Shown here: positions 22,916 to 31,139 of the stretch, one piece after another
Position numbering within the stretch: position 1 is the stretch's first letter
How the letters are laid out: each line of letters starts with the position of its first letter
DNA from: a virus
IMG/VR virus record: IMGVR_UViG_3300048908_000423
Location: 1 to 31,175 of that record
Reading direction: 5' to 3' (one strand)
Length of the DNA stretch: 31,175 nt
Notes under the pieces: model-generated
What the model saw: only the letters and a program-made list of their open reading frames with translations
Database searches by the model: none
Told to the model about the DNA's origin: nothing
Made by a program: the position numbers and the translations under genes

Positions 22916-24870
22916 TGACTGAACTGATCGTCGATTCCTTCGCCGGCGGCGGCGGCGCGAGTCTCGGGATTGAAATGGCCCTCGGCCGCTCGCCGGATAT
23001 CGCCATCAATCACGACGCGGAAGCGCTCTCAATGCACGAGGCGAACCATCCCGACACGCTGCATCTGCCGCACAATGTCTGGAAGGTCGACCCGTTCATG
23101 GTGACGCGGGGCCGCCCGATCGGGCTGCTCTGGGCCAGCCCCGATTGCAAACATTTCTCCAAGGCCAAGGGCGGCAAGCCGGTGAAGCGCAACATCCGCG
23201 ACCTCGCGTGGGTCGTCGTCCGCTGGGCCCACCAGGTCCGACCGCGCGTGATCCTGCTGGAGAACGTCGAGGAATTCACCACATGGGGACCGCTGACGGC
23301 GGATAACCAGCCCGATCCAGAGCGCAAGGGCGAAACCTTCCAGCAATGGATCGGCGAACTGCGCCGCCTCGGCTATCAAGTCGAATATAGAGAATTGCGC
23401 GCCTGCGATTACGGCGCGCCGACGATCCGCAAACGCCTCTTCTTGATCGCCCGCCGCGACGGCCGCCCGATCGTCTGGCCCGAGCCGACGCATGGCGACC
23501 CAAAGAGCGAGGCTATCAAAAGCGGCAAGCGCCTGCCATGGCGCACGGCGGCGGAAATCATCGACTGGACGCTTCCCTGCCCGTCGATCTTCCTGACGCC
23601 CGAAGAAGCCAAACCGCTCGGCGTCAAACGCCCCCTCGCCGACGCGACCATGGCCCGCATCGCCAAGGGCGTCATGCGCTATGTCATCGACGCAAAACAA
23701 CCTTTCATCGTCACCCTAAACCATCAGGGCGCGCATTTTCGCGGCCAGGGACTCAGCGATCCCTTCAAGACCGTCACGAGCGCGCGCGACGCGCACGGAC
23801 TTGTGGTTCCGGTGCTGGAGCCCGCGCCGCGCTATCATTGCGCCGCCTGCGGCGAGGATTTCGCTGATTCCCATGCGACCGGCGTCGGAGGCCTCGCGCC
23901 GGCGGAATGCCCGCGCTGCGGCGAAGAAGAAAAGATCGAACTCGCCGCGCCCTTCTTCACCAAATTCAACACCGGCAGCACCGGCAGCGGGATGGACGAA
24001 CCCGCACCAACCGTGACGGCGAACAGCTTCGTTAAACGCCCCGGCGGCTGCGCGCCCATCGGCATCATCGTTCCAACCATCGTCGGCTGCGGCGGCCGGG
24101 CCGGCCAGTCCCGCCCCCGCGGCGCCGCCGAGCCATTGCAGACCGCGACCGCCAAGGCCGATTCCTGCCTCGCCGCGGTCCACCTGACCAAATTCAGCGA
24201 GAACAGCACCGGCCACCTGCCTGACGAACCCATGCATACCGTCATGGCCGGAGCGCCGCGCCATGGCGTCGTCGCTGCCTTCCTCGCCCAGCACAACGGC
24301 GGGAAATGCCCAGGCGCGCGCGAGGGTGATGCCCTGGTCTCGACGGTCACGACAACCGGCGCCCAACAGGCCGTCGTTTCGGCCGGGCTGGTCAACCTCA
24401 AGGGCAGCGACCGCCGCGCGAGCGAGATCGAGGCCCCGCATCCGACCGTGACGGCGCAGGGCCTGCACTCGGCCGAGGTGCGCGCCTTCCTCGTCAAATA
24501 TTACGGCAACGAAAAGGACGGCGTCAGCCCGGCCGAGCCGCTGCACACGATCCCGACGCGCGACCGCTTCGGCCTGGTCATGGTCAATGGCGAGCCCTAC
24601 GAGATCGCCGACATCGGCATGCGAATGCTCACGAGACGCGAGCTGTTCCGCGCGCAGGGCTTTCCAGACAGCTACGAGATCGAGCGCGGCCACGACGGCA
24701 GGATCATGACGCAATCGGCCTCGATCCGCATGTGCGGCAACAGCGTGAGCCCCGTCATGGCCCGCGCCCTGGTCGCCGCCAATTACATCCCGGACCAAAC
24801 ATACGAACCCGAGCCCCGCCGGCACAAACCCGCCGCCGAACCGGCCCCAACCCTTTTCGCAGCGGAGTGA
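22915..24870 (+). CDS. C5-cytosine DNA methyltransferase with repeated target-recognition region
   Basis: This enzyme methylates cytosine at C5 in phage DNA. The 651-residue protein has motif I (DSFAGGGGASLGIE), motif IV with catalytic Cys78 (SPDCKHFS), motif VI Glu116-Asn-Val (LLENVEEF), motif VIII (GAPTIRKRLFLIARR), and C-terminal IX-X (TRRELFRAQGFP and CGNSVSPVMARAL). The region between VIII and IX is about 300 residues long. It contains about seven degenerate repeats with the pattern (E/D)P-x2-TVT-x4-G, plus a Cys4 zinc-ribbon-like insert (YHCAACGE, ECPRCGE). The TRD is far longer than in standard dcm enzymes, and several target sequences are possible. Confidence 0.9.
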   Translation: MTELIVDSFAGGGGASLGIEMALGRSPDIAINHDAEALSMHEANHPDTLHLPHNVWKVDPFMVTRGRPIGLLWASPDCKHFSKAKGGKPVKRNIRDLAWVVVRWAHQVRPRVILLENVEEFTTWGPLTADNQPDPERKGETFQQWIGELRRLGYQVEYRELRACDYGAPTIRKRLFLIARRDGRPIVWPEPTHGDPKSEAIKSGKRLPWRTAAEIIDWTLPCPSIFLTPEEAKPLGVKRPLADATMARIAKGVMRYVIDAKQPFIVTLNHQGAHFRGQGLSDPFKTVTSARDAHGLVVPVLEPAPRYHCAACGEDFADSHATGVGGLAPAECPRCGEEEKIELAAPFFTKFNTGSTGSGMDEPAPTVTANSFVKRPGGCAPIGIIVPTIVGCGGRAGQSRPRGAAEPLQTATAKADSCLAAVHLTKFSENSTGHLPDEPMHTVMAGAPRHGVVAAFLAQHNGGKCPGAREGDALVSTVTTTGAQQAVVSAGLVNLKGSDRRASEIEAPHPTVTAQGLHSAEVRAFLVKYYGNEKDGVSPAEPLHTIPTRDRFGLVMVNGEPYEIADIGMRMLTRRELFRAQGFPDSYEIERGHDGRIMTQSASIRMCGNSVSPVMARALVAANYIPDQTYEPEPRRHKPAAEPAPTLFAAE

Positions 24871-24873
24871 ACA

Positions 24874-25308
24874 ATGGCTGATTCACAAATTCCGGCCCTG
24901 TCCGTCCGCCAGCCATGGGCCTTCGGCATCATCTATGCCGGCAAGGACATCGAAAACCGAGATTGGTCGACGCGCTATCGCGGCCCGGTGCTGATCCACG
25001 CCGGACTTTACAAGCCCACGAGCGACGACGCCGCCGAATTCAATGACGTGTGGAATACCGCCATGACGCCAGGGGAAATCAGAAGCATCATCGAAAGCGT
25101 CGGCCTCAAAAAACGCGATGACCTGCAACGAGGCGGGATCATCGGCCAGGCCGAGATTGCCGATTGCGTCGAGCGATCGACGTCGAAATGGTTTTTCGGT
25201 CGCTACGGATTCGTGCTTCGGAACGCCAAGCCGCTCCCATTCGCGCCATGCAAAGGGAAATTCGGCTTCTTCAAGCCCGAATTCGCGTCGGAGGCGGCCA
25301 ATGGCTGA
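24874..25308 (+). CDS. ASCH-domain protein
   Basis: A 144-residue protein with the ASCH beta-barrel related to PUA RNA-binding domains. Typical segments are LSVRQPWAFGIIYAGKDIENRDWSTRYRGPVLIHAG near the start (residues 9-44) and GGIIGQAEIADC. ASCH proteins bind or modify RNA or nucleosides. Phage members are often next to methyltransferases, as here. The gene begins after three bases and overlaps the DUF5131 gene by eight. The role is not established. Confidence 0.87.
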   Translation: MADSQIPALSVRQPWAFGIIYAGKDIENRDWSTRYRGPVLIHAGLYKPTSDDAAEFNDVWNTAMTPGEIRSIIESVGLKKRDDLQRGGIIGQAEIADCVERSTSKWFFGRYGFVLRNAKPLPFAPCKGKFGFFKPEFASEAANG

Positions 25309-25744
25309 CAAAACCGGAATCGAATGGACCGACGACACTTGGAACCCGCTCGCGGGCTGCTCCATCGTCTCGCCGGCTTGCACGAATTGTTACGCGATGG
25401 AGATGGCCTCAAGGCTCGCGAACATGGTTGAAGCCCACAAGGCGGCCAACGGCGGCGATCCGGGGCCGCTGTTTCATTACGAAGGATTGACAGAGGACAC
25501 ATGGAAAGGAAAGGCCGTCTGGACCGGCAAGGTCGTTCAGGCGCCCGAGCATATCCTGACGCAACCGCTACGATGGAAGCGCCCGCGCCGCATCTTCGTC
25601 AATTCCATGTCGGACCTGTTCCACGAAACGGCCAATTTCAGCGCCAGCGGCCTGAAGCATCAGGACAACGACCTGACGCTGACGCACGGCCCAAGGGCCT
25701 GCGCCGCCTTCGACGCCAATTTCAAGACCTTGTGGGGGCAATAA
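25301..25744 (+). CDS. Truncated DUF5131 (phage Gp37/Gp68) family protein
   Basis: The first 105 residues match the N-terminus of the Gp37/Gp68 family: TGIEWTDDTWNPLAGCSIVSPACTNCYA with three conserved cysteines, then RRIFVNSMSDLFHE. Full-length members are about 230-270 residues, but this product stops at 147. After FHE the sequence (residues 112-147, SASGLKHQDNDLTLTHGPRA and onward) is unlike the family. The core of the family domain is therefore missing and a different C-terminal tail is joined. This may be a decayed or shortened gene, or a recombination joint. The reading frame is intact and overlaps the next gene by TAATG. Confidence 0.75.
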   Translation: MADKTGIEWTDDTWNPLAGCSIVSPACTNCYAMEMASRLANMVEAHKAANGGDPGPLFHYEGLTEDTWKGKAVWTGKVVQAPEHILTQPLRWKRPRRIFVNSMSDLFHETANFSASGLKHQDNDLTLTHGPRACAAFDANFKTLWGQ

Positions 25745-26010
25745 TGGCCAAAGCCCGCCGCTCCATCGATTGCCCCCGCGAGCCGATTGGTCTCTCCTAC
25801 GACGAGGCCGCCGCGTTCATCGGGGTTTCAGCCAGCACCTTCGCCAAGGCCGTCGAAAACGGCCTTATGCCCGCGCCCTTCGAACTGTTCGGTCGCAAGA
25901 TATGGTCCGCCGGCGAGATCGAGGCCGCGCTAAACCGCTTGCCACGTCGTGGGGCCGGAAGGCAGGATGACGCCGACGGCTCCGACATTTGGGGCGACGT
26001 CTCAGCATGA
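25744..26010 (+). CDS. Excisionase/AlpA-like helix-turn-helix protein
   Basis: This 88-residue protein contains a MerR/AlpA-type winged helix: LSYDEAAAFIGVSASTFAKAVENGLMPAPFELFGRKIWSAGEIEAAL. Such proteins directly upstream of a tyrosine integrase commonly act as recombination directionality factors (excisionases), or activate integrase expression. It overlaps the DUF5131 stop as TAATG and the integrase start as ATGA. The excisionase role is inferred from position and fold. Confidence 0.78.
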   Translation: MAKARRSIDCPREPIGLSYDEAAAFIGVSASTFAKAVENGLMPAPFELFGRKIWSAGEIEAALNRLPRRGAGRQDDADGSDIWGDVSA

Positions 26011-27155
26011 GCGGCGCCATGGCCGAAATCGACCTGAAATATCTCTTCCGCGACAAGAGCCGCCACGGCCAGACGCGAACCTATGTCCGCGTCAGCGGCA
26101 AGAAAAAGCGCCTGCGCGCCGCGGAAGGTTCGGTCGAGTTCTTGAAGGAATATAGCGCCGCGCTCGAAGAACTTCGCGGCGAAAAACCTGAAAAGCCGGC
26201 GGGCGTCGAAAAGGTCAGGCAAAACACGCTGGAATGGCTGGGCGAGGAATACATGCGCTCGGTCGAATTCCGGCGCCTCGACGCGAAGTCGCAGCGGGTC
26301 CGCCGCTCCATCCTGGAAGGGTGTTTCGCCGAGCCGCGCAAGCCTGGCGCGCCAGAGCGCATAGGGCAATGCCCATTGGCGCAGCTTGAGGCCAAGCATG
26401 TCAGGGTCCTGCGCGATCTCAAGGCCATCGCGACGCCCGGGGCCGCGAACAACCGCATCAAATATCTGTCGTCCATGTTCACATGGGCCGTCGAAAACAA
26501 TCACATGAAGGCGAACGTCGCTCGCGACGTGAAGCCGGTCCATTATAACAGCGACGGCTTTCACGCATGGGAACCGCAGGAGGTCGCGCAATTCGAGGCC
26601 TATTGGGCGGTCGGATCGAAACAGCGTCTCGCCCTCGCGCTGTTCCTCTTCACTGGCGCCCGGCGCGGCGACGTCGTCCAGTTCGGGCGCCAGCACATCC
26701 GGCCGACCGAGATCGAAGACGAGGACGGGATTCGCGTCACTGAGGACTGGCTGAAGTTCACGCCGAAAAAAACGGCGAAGTCGAGCGGCGTGACGTTGGA
26801 GCTGCCCGTGCTCGATGAACTCGCGGCCGTGATCGAAGCGACCAAAACCGGCCACCTGACCTTCCTGACGACCGACAAAGGGAAACCCTTCACGTCGAAC
26901 GGCTTCGGCAATTGGTGGCGCGAGCAATGCGATGCGGCCGGCCTGCCGCAATGCGCCGCCCACGGCCTGCGAAAGGCAGGCGCGACGATCGCCGCGAACC
27001 GCGGCGCGACGACGAAACAATTGATGGCAATCTACGGCTGGTCGGATCCCAAAATGGCCGAAATCTATGTCAAGAAAGCGGATCAGAAACGCCTGGCCGG
27101 CAATGCGCGAAAGCTGTTGGCGCGAAACGAAAGCGGCAAGAAGAAAGCGGAGTGA
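26007..27155 (+). CDS. int: Tyrosine-family site-specific integrase
   Basis: This enzyme catalyses integration and excision of the prophage. The 382-residue protein has an N-terminal arm-binding region, a core-binding domain (about 65-180) and a catalytic domain. The conserved residues are the Arg of the GARRGD segment (Arg219 or Arg220), a candidate Lys254, His319-x2-Arg322 (AHGLRKAG), Trp345 (YGWSDPK) and nucleophile Tyr354 (AEIYVKKA). It is the last gene of the rightward early operon, next to the excisionase-like gene. It faces a tRNA-Tyr gene 3.9 kb away, a common kind of attachment target. All catalytic residues are present. Confidence 0.95.
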   Translation: MSGAMAEIDLKYLFRDKSRHGQTRTYVRVSGKKKRLRAAEGSVEFLKEYSAALEELRGEKPEKPAGVEKVRQNTLEWLGEEYMRSVEFRRLDAKSQRVRRSILEGCFAEPRKPGAPERIGQCPLAQLEAKHVRVLRDLKAIATPGAANNRIKYLSSMFTWAVENNHMKANVARDVKPVHYNSDGFHAWEPQEVAQFEAYWAVGSKQRLALALFLFTGARRGDVVQFGRQHIRPTEIEDEDGIRVTEDWLKFTPKKTAKSSGVTLELPVLDELAAVIEATKTGHLTFLTTDKGKPFTSNGFGNWWREQCDAAGLPQCAAHGLRKAGATIAANRGATTKQLMAIYGWSDPKMAEIYVKKADQKRLAGNARKLLARNESGKKKAE

Positions 27156-27316
27156 CGAACATGAAGCCTTCTACCGTCCCGCCTCTATGTCACTCCGTTT
27201 TGCGGAAGACGAAAGAGGCCGCCTGCGGGTGCTAGCCTCGGAACCCTGACCTATGCCTTGTCAGGCAGAACGCCCGTAGTGAAGCAGTGGCGCGACCATC
27301 TTTCGCGTCGCTAGAT

Positions 27317-27336
27317 GAAGTCCTGGGATAGACTTC
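27317..27336. terminator. Weak hairpin between the convergent integrase and cargo genes
   Basis: A 6-base inverted repeat GAAGTC/GACTTC with loop CTGGGATA, followed on the plus strand by TTTC, lies three bases before the end of the large minus-strand gene. It could end transcripts from either side, but the stem is short and the T-run minimal. Confidence 0.3.
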
Positions 27337-27338
27337 TT

Positions 27339-30300
27339 TCAGTCTGATTCAGCTGCCTTGGCCTTCTTGTGGCGTTGACGGAATATCGCCAGCTGCTCCA
27401 TCGCCTTGAGGAAGGGTGGATTGACCTGATCCGGCGGAACGACCGGCGGATCGTCGAGGTCCAAGGCGCAAGCGTCGGGGTCGTTCTCGCCGATCATCCA
27501 TGCGGGCCGAACGACGAGGTCGGCCTTTTCGATGCCGAGACCGGGCATCTCCAATGGACCGGCTACCAAACTCGGAATATGCGCCGGGACGAGCTTGTAG
27601 CGGCCTTTGCTGCGGAACTCGCTCAGGAAAAGGTCGAGGTTGCGTGAATTTTTTGGCGTCATGATGTTGATGCGCGAGACGAAGCCAACAACATCGTTCT
27701 GCGCGGTCGATCTGACCCTATCCATGTTCGGACCGACAATGACCGCGTACGCCGCCGGATTAGAAATATTGATCCCGGTGATGATCGCGATGCGAAGATT
27801 GTTGTCGGCGTCACTCTTACCGAACCGCTCGCGCCAAGCTTCGAATATGGCGGCTGCCGGGTCTCTTTCTGCGAACGCGAGGCCGAGAACCGGGGCCATG
27901 TCCAAGCTCGGCGCACACATGAAGAGCACAGCCCGCCACTTTGCAGCATCCCATTTGCGAGCATCGACGGGGCTGACGATCCGGTAATCGGAATGGCGCT
28001 TTTTCTCGGGATCGAATAGTTTTCCCGGATTATCGTCGACACCGGGCTTAAGCCGGTCAAGCGAAGCTCTGGCCTCCACGGCTGAAGGTGTCCACGCTGT
28101 CATGCGCGTGACTTCGGTCTCCGGATCATCGGCCTCGCACCGGTCGTCGAGCGACAACCGGTTTATATCGCCGAATAGGCCGCCCAGCATGGTCGGGATA
28201 TTGGAGAAGATGATAGCGCGAGAGAAGCCGGATTCGCTCCCAAGAACCGTATCGCCCCAAAGTTCGGTATCGTCTGGAACAGCGAACGTCAGGAAGAGCC
28301 GCAGGACCGCATCTTGCAGCCAGCGCAGAAAACCTTCTGCCTCTTCGCGAGAGGCGTAAATCAAAGACGGGCGGTGGGTGACCAGCGCAACGGCTGAACC
28401 GTTCTCCTCGGCGAACTCAAGTTGCGGTGTGAGAGCCGCGTCGGCCTTCGATTGAACGCGTATGGCGAGTCGGTCGAGATGCGGCAGCGTGTGGAGGTCA
28501 AGGCTGGTTGCCAACAACGACTCGAGCGCCCCAAGAAGCGCCTCGGCGATACCGAGCGAGGTCAGAGCGTTCTCACAGGTTGCTTCAATCTCGCAGCCGA
28601 GGACGCGGGAGCGCAGCAAGACAGTGTCGTCCAGCATGTAGTCCGGCTTCGGAAACTCTGCAGAATGTCCAGCTGCGGCCATTTGATCGAAGATCGTCGC
28701 TATGCCTTCGGGCGTTTCTTCATCGGGAGTCGCTTGCTCTGCGCGGAGCGCGTCTTCGCCGCCCATAAGGAACAACAGTGTGGTGCTGACCTGCAGAAGG
28801 CCCAGCTTGTCCAGAGCTGCCGGCAGTTTCCTTAACCGCGGCAAATCTTCGAACTCGGTCGCAATGATTAGAGCCGCAAGACGGTTTCCTTGTTTGATGC
28901 GAAGGCTCTCAGCGAACGTGATCTGGTCCTGCGTTCTCGACCGGCCATTGCGAACCCTGGCGCCCAGTTCGTAAGCGTGAAGCGCGAACGGAACGCGGCC
29001 CAGCCGCAATTCACATTCGAACCACTGGCTGAGCAGCGACGGATCAATGTCATCGACCCTACCGGACTGCTTGAATTTGCGAAAAGTGTTCGTCACTGCG
29101 GCGAGCGCGCAATTGCGCGCAGCCCAGTATAGGCCCGCGCTTATATATGCGACGCTGCATCCGCGAAGAGCTCGGACGAGCACATCTTCGTATTCAGCCT
29201 TGACCAGCAGGCCGACTGCTCGGCCGAAAAACCGGATAGCTTCATAGTGCAGGCCTTTGGCGAGTTTCTGATAGGCGCGCTCGGTATTGAGTTCGGCGGC
29301 AGTGCCTTCTTTCTTGCGCTCCGCCAACGCCACCGTGAGACTTTCGTATAGCGAATCGAACGCTTCGCTTTCTGGGACGAATTCGCCGAGTTGCGTGAGT
29401 GCTTCGACAATAGACTCGAATGGGAAAGTGCCGAGGCCATGGGACTGTTCGATTACCGCCGTGAATTCGGCCCAGATCGCATCGAGGGCGGCAGCATCGA
29501 ATTCCTGGGGGGTTGTCGTGAGGCGGATCAGCAGGAGGAGTGCATGCGCATGAAGCGCATTGTTGGGACGTGAAGTGTCGTCCTTCGCGGCCTCAAGGGA
29601 CTGAATGAGGGCTGCGCGGCGCGTATCAATTGCGGCGGCTTCGGGGGGCATGCCTTGCCCCGCGGCCCCAACAAGCAAGGGCAAGAGGTTGCTCAGACGC
29701 TCGAGATCGGTCGCGTCTTGCGAGCAGATGGCGAGTTTTTCGGCCTGTCCGTAAAGATCAGTGAATTTGTGCGCGTCGTCAAACCAGAAGTAGGACGTCC
29801 AAGCCCAAATATAGACTGCGGCAAGTTGCTGGGTTGGAAGCCCATACGCTCGAGCAATCTGGACAGCGCGGTCAAAACGCCCGTCCACCTCGAAGCGAGG
29901 CTTCTCCAAACCTCTTGCCAGTATCGCCGCCTGCAACGCATCATCGACCAGGGCGGATTTCCGCCCCTGATATGCCGCGCCGTCACCAATCAGTTTTTCG
30001 AGCCCGTCGAGTTCAGTCTGCCTTTTGTGATCGCGCGGACCCAATACAGCCGCCTCAAATTGCTTGCCGACGCCCAAGTACTTCTGCGCGATATCAACGC
30101 TTCCGTGTTCGAATACGCAATCGAGTATCCAAGTCCGGTCCATTATGGTGACCGGCACGCCGCATTCCTTCGTCAGAGCGTCCTGAACCTCTGCGCTTTT
30201 TCGAGAAGGCACGTATTGGTTGCTGATGAAATAAATGCGGTGGTAGCCGCGATCGGTGCCGACGATTTCCTTCACGTCGGAGCGGACTTTGCTGCGCCAG

Positions 30301-30692
30301 TCTTGCTTTGCGCTGAACGCGAACGCCCACCGTTCGCGGGCTGCACGAATGTCGGCGGCAAACCATCGCTCGGCGATTTCCGAAGACACGGGATAGGTCT
30401 CGGAATCGGTTTTGCCGTCACCGCCCCCGGTCGGCCCTGTTTGTGGCCGCAGGTTCGGGGCGATAAATTTTTCTGCGAGCCTGACTGCGAACCCCTCGAA
30501 ATCGTATTCGGCCTTCTGATTCGTCAGCGTATCGAGATGATACGACAGAACCTCGCGCGTCAGCGCGATCTCGGTCGTTTTCTCGGAATCTGAAAAAAGG
30601 TGGGGCCGCCGCGCGCGCATGTAACGGGATGGCGAACGGTCCTCGCTCGAACTATTTCCGGAATCCGGAGCATCGTGGGTCATTCCATACAT
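27339..30692 (-). CDS. Large putative nuclease-helical-repeat protein, candidate defence cargo
   Basis: The function of this 1117-residue protein is not established. An N-terminal restriction-endonuclease-like region spans about residues 60-205. It has Glu66/Glu74 in a leading helix (YDFEGFAVRLAEKF), Asp92 and Asp96 in GPTGGGDGKTDSETYPV, and a strand FAFSAKQDW with Lys129, as in Mrr/PD-(D/E)xK nucleases, although Ser replaces the usual Glu/Gln before Ala-Lys. Residues about 250-680 are largely helical with a TPR-like look (KGLHYEAIRFFGRAVGLL, YWAARNCALAAVTN). The C-terminal 400 residues show alpha/beta composition. The lower GC content (about 55% in a sampled line) and location between integrase and tRNA suggest acquired cargo. 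ATG at 30692 or 30683; neither has a good ribosome-binding site. Confidence 0.8.
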   Translation of the reverse strand: MYGMTHDAPDSGNSSSEDRSPSRYMRARRPHLFSDSEKTTEIALTREVLSYHLDTLTNQKAEYDFEGFAVRLAEKFIAPNLRPQTGPTGGGDGKTDSETYPVSSEIAERWFAADIRAARERWAFAFSAKQDWRSKVRSDVKEIVGTDRGYHRIYFISNQYVPSRKSAEVQDALTKECGVPVTIMDRTWILDCVFEHGSVDIAQKYLGVGKQFEAAVLGPRDHKRQTELDGLEKLIGDGAAYQGRKSALVDDALQAAILARGLEKPRFEVDGRFDRAVQIARAYGLPTQQLAAVYIWAWTSYFWFDDAHKFTDLYGQAEKLAICSQDATDLERLSNLLPLLVGAAGQGMPPEAAAIDTRRAALIQSLEAAKDDTSRPNNALHAHALLLLIRLTTTPQEFDAAALDAIWAEFTAVIEQSHGLGTFPFESIVEALTQLGEFVPESEAFDSLYESLTVALAERKKEGTAAELNTERAYQKLAKGLHYEAIRFFGRAVGLLVKAEYEDVLVRALRGCSVAYISAGLYWAARNCALAAVTNTFRKFKQSGRVDDIDPSLLSQWFECELRLGRVPFALHAYELGARVRNGRSRTQDQITFAESLRIKQGNRLAALIIATEFEDLPRLRKLPAALDKLGLLQVSTTLLFLMGGEDALRAEQATPDEETPEGIATIFDQMAAAGHSAEFPKPDYMLDDTVLLRSRVLGCEIEATCENALTSLGIAEALLGALESLLATSLDLHTLPHLDRLAIRVQSKADAALTPQLEFAEENGSAVALVTHRPSLIYASREEAEGFLRWLQDAVLRLFLTFAVPDDTELWGDTVLGSESGFSRAIIFSNIPTMLGGLFGDINRLSLDDRCEADDPETEVTRMTAWTPSAVEARASLDRLKPGVDDNPGKLFDPEKKRHSDYRIVSPVDARKWDAAKWRAVLFMCAPSLDMAPVLGLAFAERDPAAAIFEAWRERFGKSDADNNLRIAIITGINISNPAAYAVIVGPNMDRVRSTAQNDVVGFVSRINIMTPKNSRNLDLFLSEFRSKGRYKLVPAHIPSLVAGPLEMPGLGIEKADLVVRPAWMIGENDPDACALDLDDPPVVPPDQVNPPFLKAMEQLAIFRQRHKKAKAAESD

Positions 30693-31049
30693 CTAGCGTG
30701 GCAATCCGCAATTCGAAAGCCCCGCGCGTCTATTTACCCACCGTTCGGTGTCGATACAGCGCGCCGCGCAGATCTGCTAGTCGATTCCTTGACCAAACCT
30801 CGGGTAAGCTGCGGCGGTAACCCGTGGGCGGGGCCAAAGGGCACGGCTTCTGGCGCCGAGGCGCCGTTCGAGATGGCTAGGGAATGGCCCCTTCGAGCCA
30901 AACACAACCATTCTCGGGGCTGCCTCGCCGACGATACTTAGGAGCGGCTAGCGCAGGGCAAGAGCAAGAACAAATCTGACCCACCGCCCAAGAGGGTGGC
31001 TGACCCACCTAGAGCAAAGCCTTGATTTTAAAAGAGAACAAATAAGGCT
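30693..31049. other. Gene-free stretch between cargo gene and tRNA-Tyr
   Basis: No convincing gene is seen in these 357 bases. They must hold the promoter of the large minus-strand gene, but no clear -35/-10 pair stands out. Features visible are a direct repeat CTGACCCACC (30976-30985 and 31000-31009) and a hairpin GGGTGG-CTGA-CCCACC (30994-31009). If the tRNA is the attachment target, this is the terminal phage DNA next to the attachment core and may carry integrase arm sites. Confidence 0.5.
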
Positions 31050-31050
31050 T
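31017..31050. repeat. Inverted repeat next to the tRNA-Tyr 3' end
   Basis: AAGCCTT (31017-31023) and AAGGCTT (31044-31050) form a 7-base inverted repeat around an AT-rich loop immediately downstream of the tRNA 3' end. It could be a weak tRNA transcript hairpin or integrase-binding dyad. The evidence does not separate the two. Confidence 0.35.
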
Positions 31051-31134
31051 GGTGGGAGAGGTAGGACTCGAACCTACGAAGGCATAGCCAGGGGATTTAC
31101 AGTCCCCCCCCTTTGCCGCTCGGGACACTCTCCC
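31050..31134 (-). tRNA. tRNA-Tyr (GUA), likely attachment target
   Basis: Minus strand. The acceptor stem GGGAGAG/CTCTCCC, discriminator A and encoded CCA (ending at 31050), the T arm GTAGG-TTCGAGT-CCTAC and a long class II variable arm are all visible. The anticodon loop CTGTAAA gives anticodon GTA (complement at 31098-31100), hence tyrosine. The integrase is encoded on the 3' side of the tRNA, as expected when a phage uses a tRNA 3' half as its attachment core. No second copy of the 3' half is in the window. Confidence 0.93.
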
Positions 31135-31139
31135 AACCG

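Noticed and set aside
23716-24825. A 369-codon minus-strand open frame opposite the cytosine methyltransferase
   Set aside because: It lies wholly within the methyltransferase, which has all catalytic motifs. The antisense frame shows only low-complexity Ala/Gly/Asp composition.
27156-27338. Possible extra gene or attachment site just after the integrase
   Set aside because: No open frame with a start signal and no repeat of tRNA sequence was seen in this 183-base gap; only a weak hairpin is visible.
29655-30593. A 312-codon plus-strand open frame opposite the large cargo gene
   Set aside because: There is no ribosome-binding site or domain. It is the mirror of the minus-strand frame, which is open for over 1100 codons.
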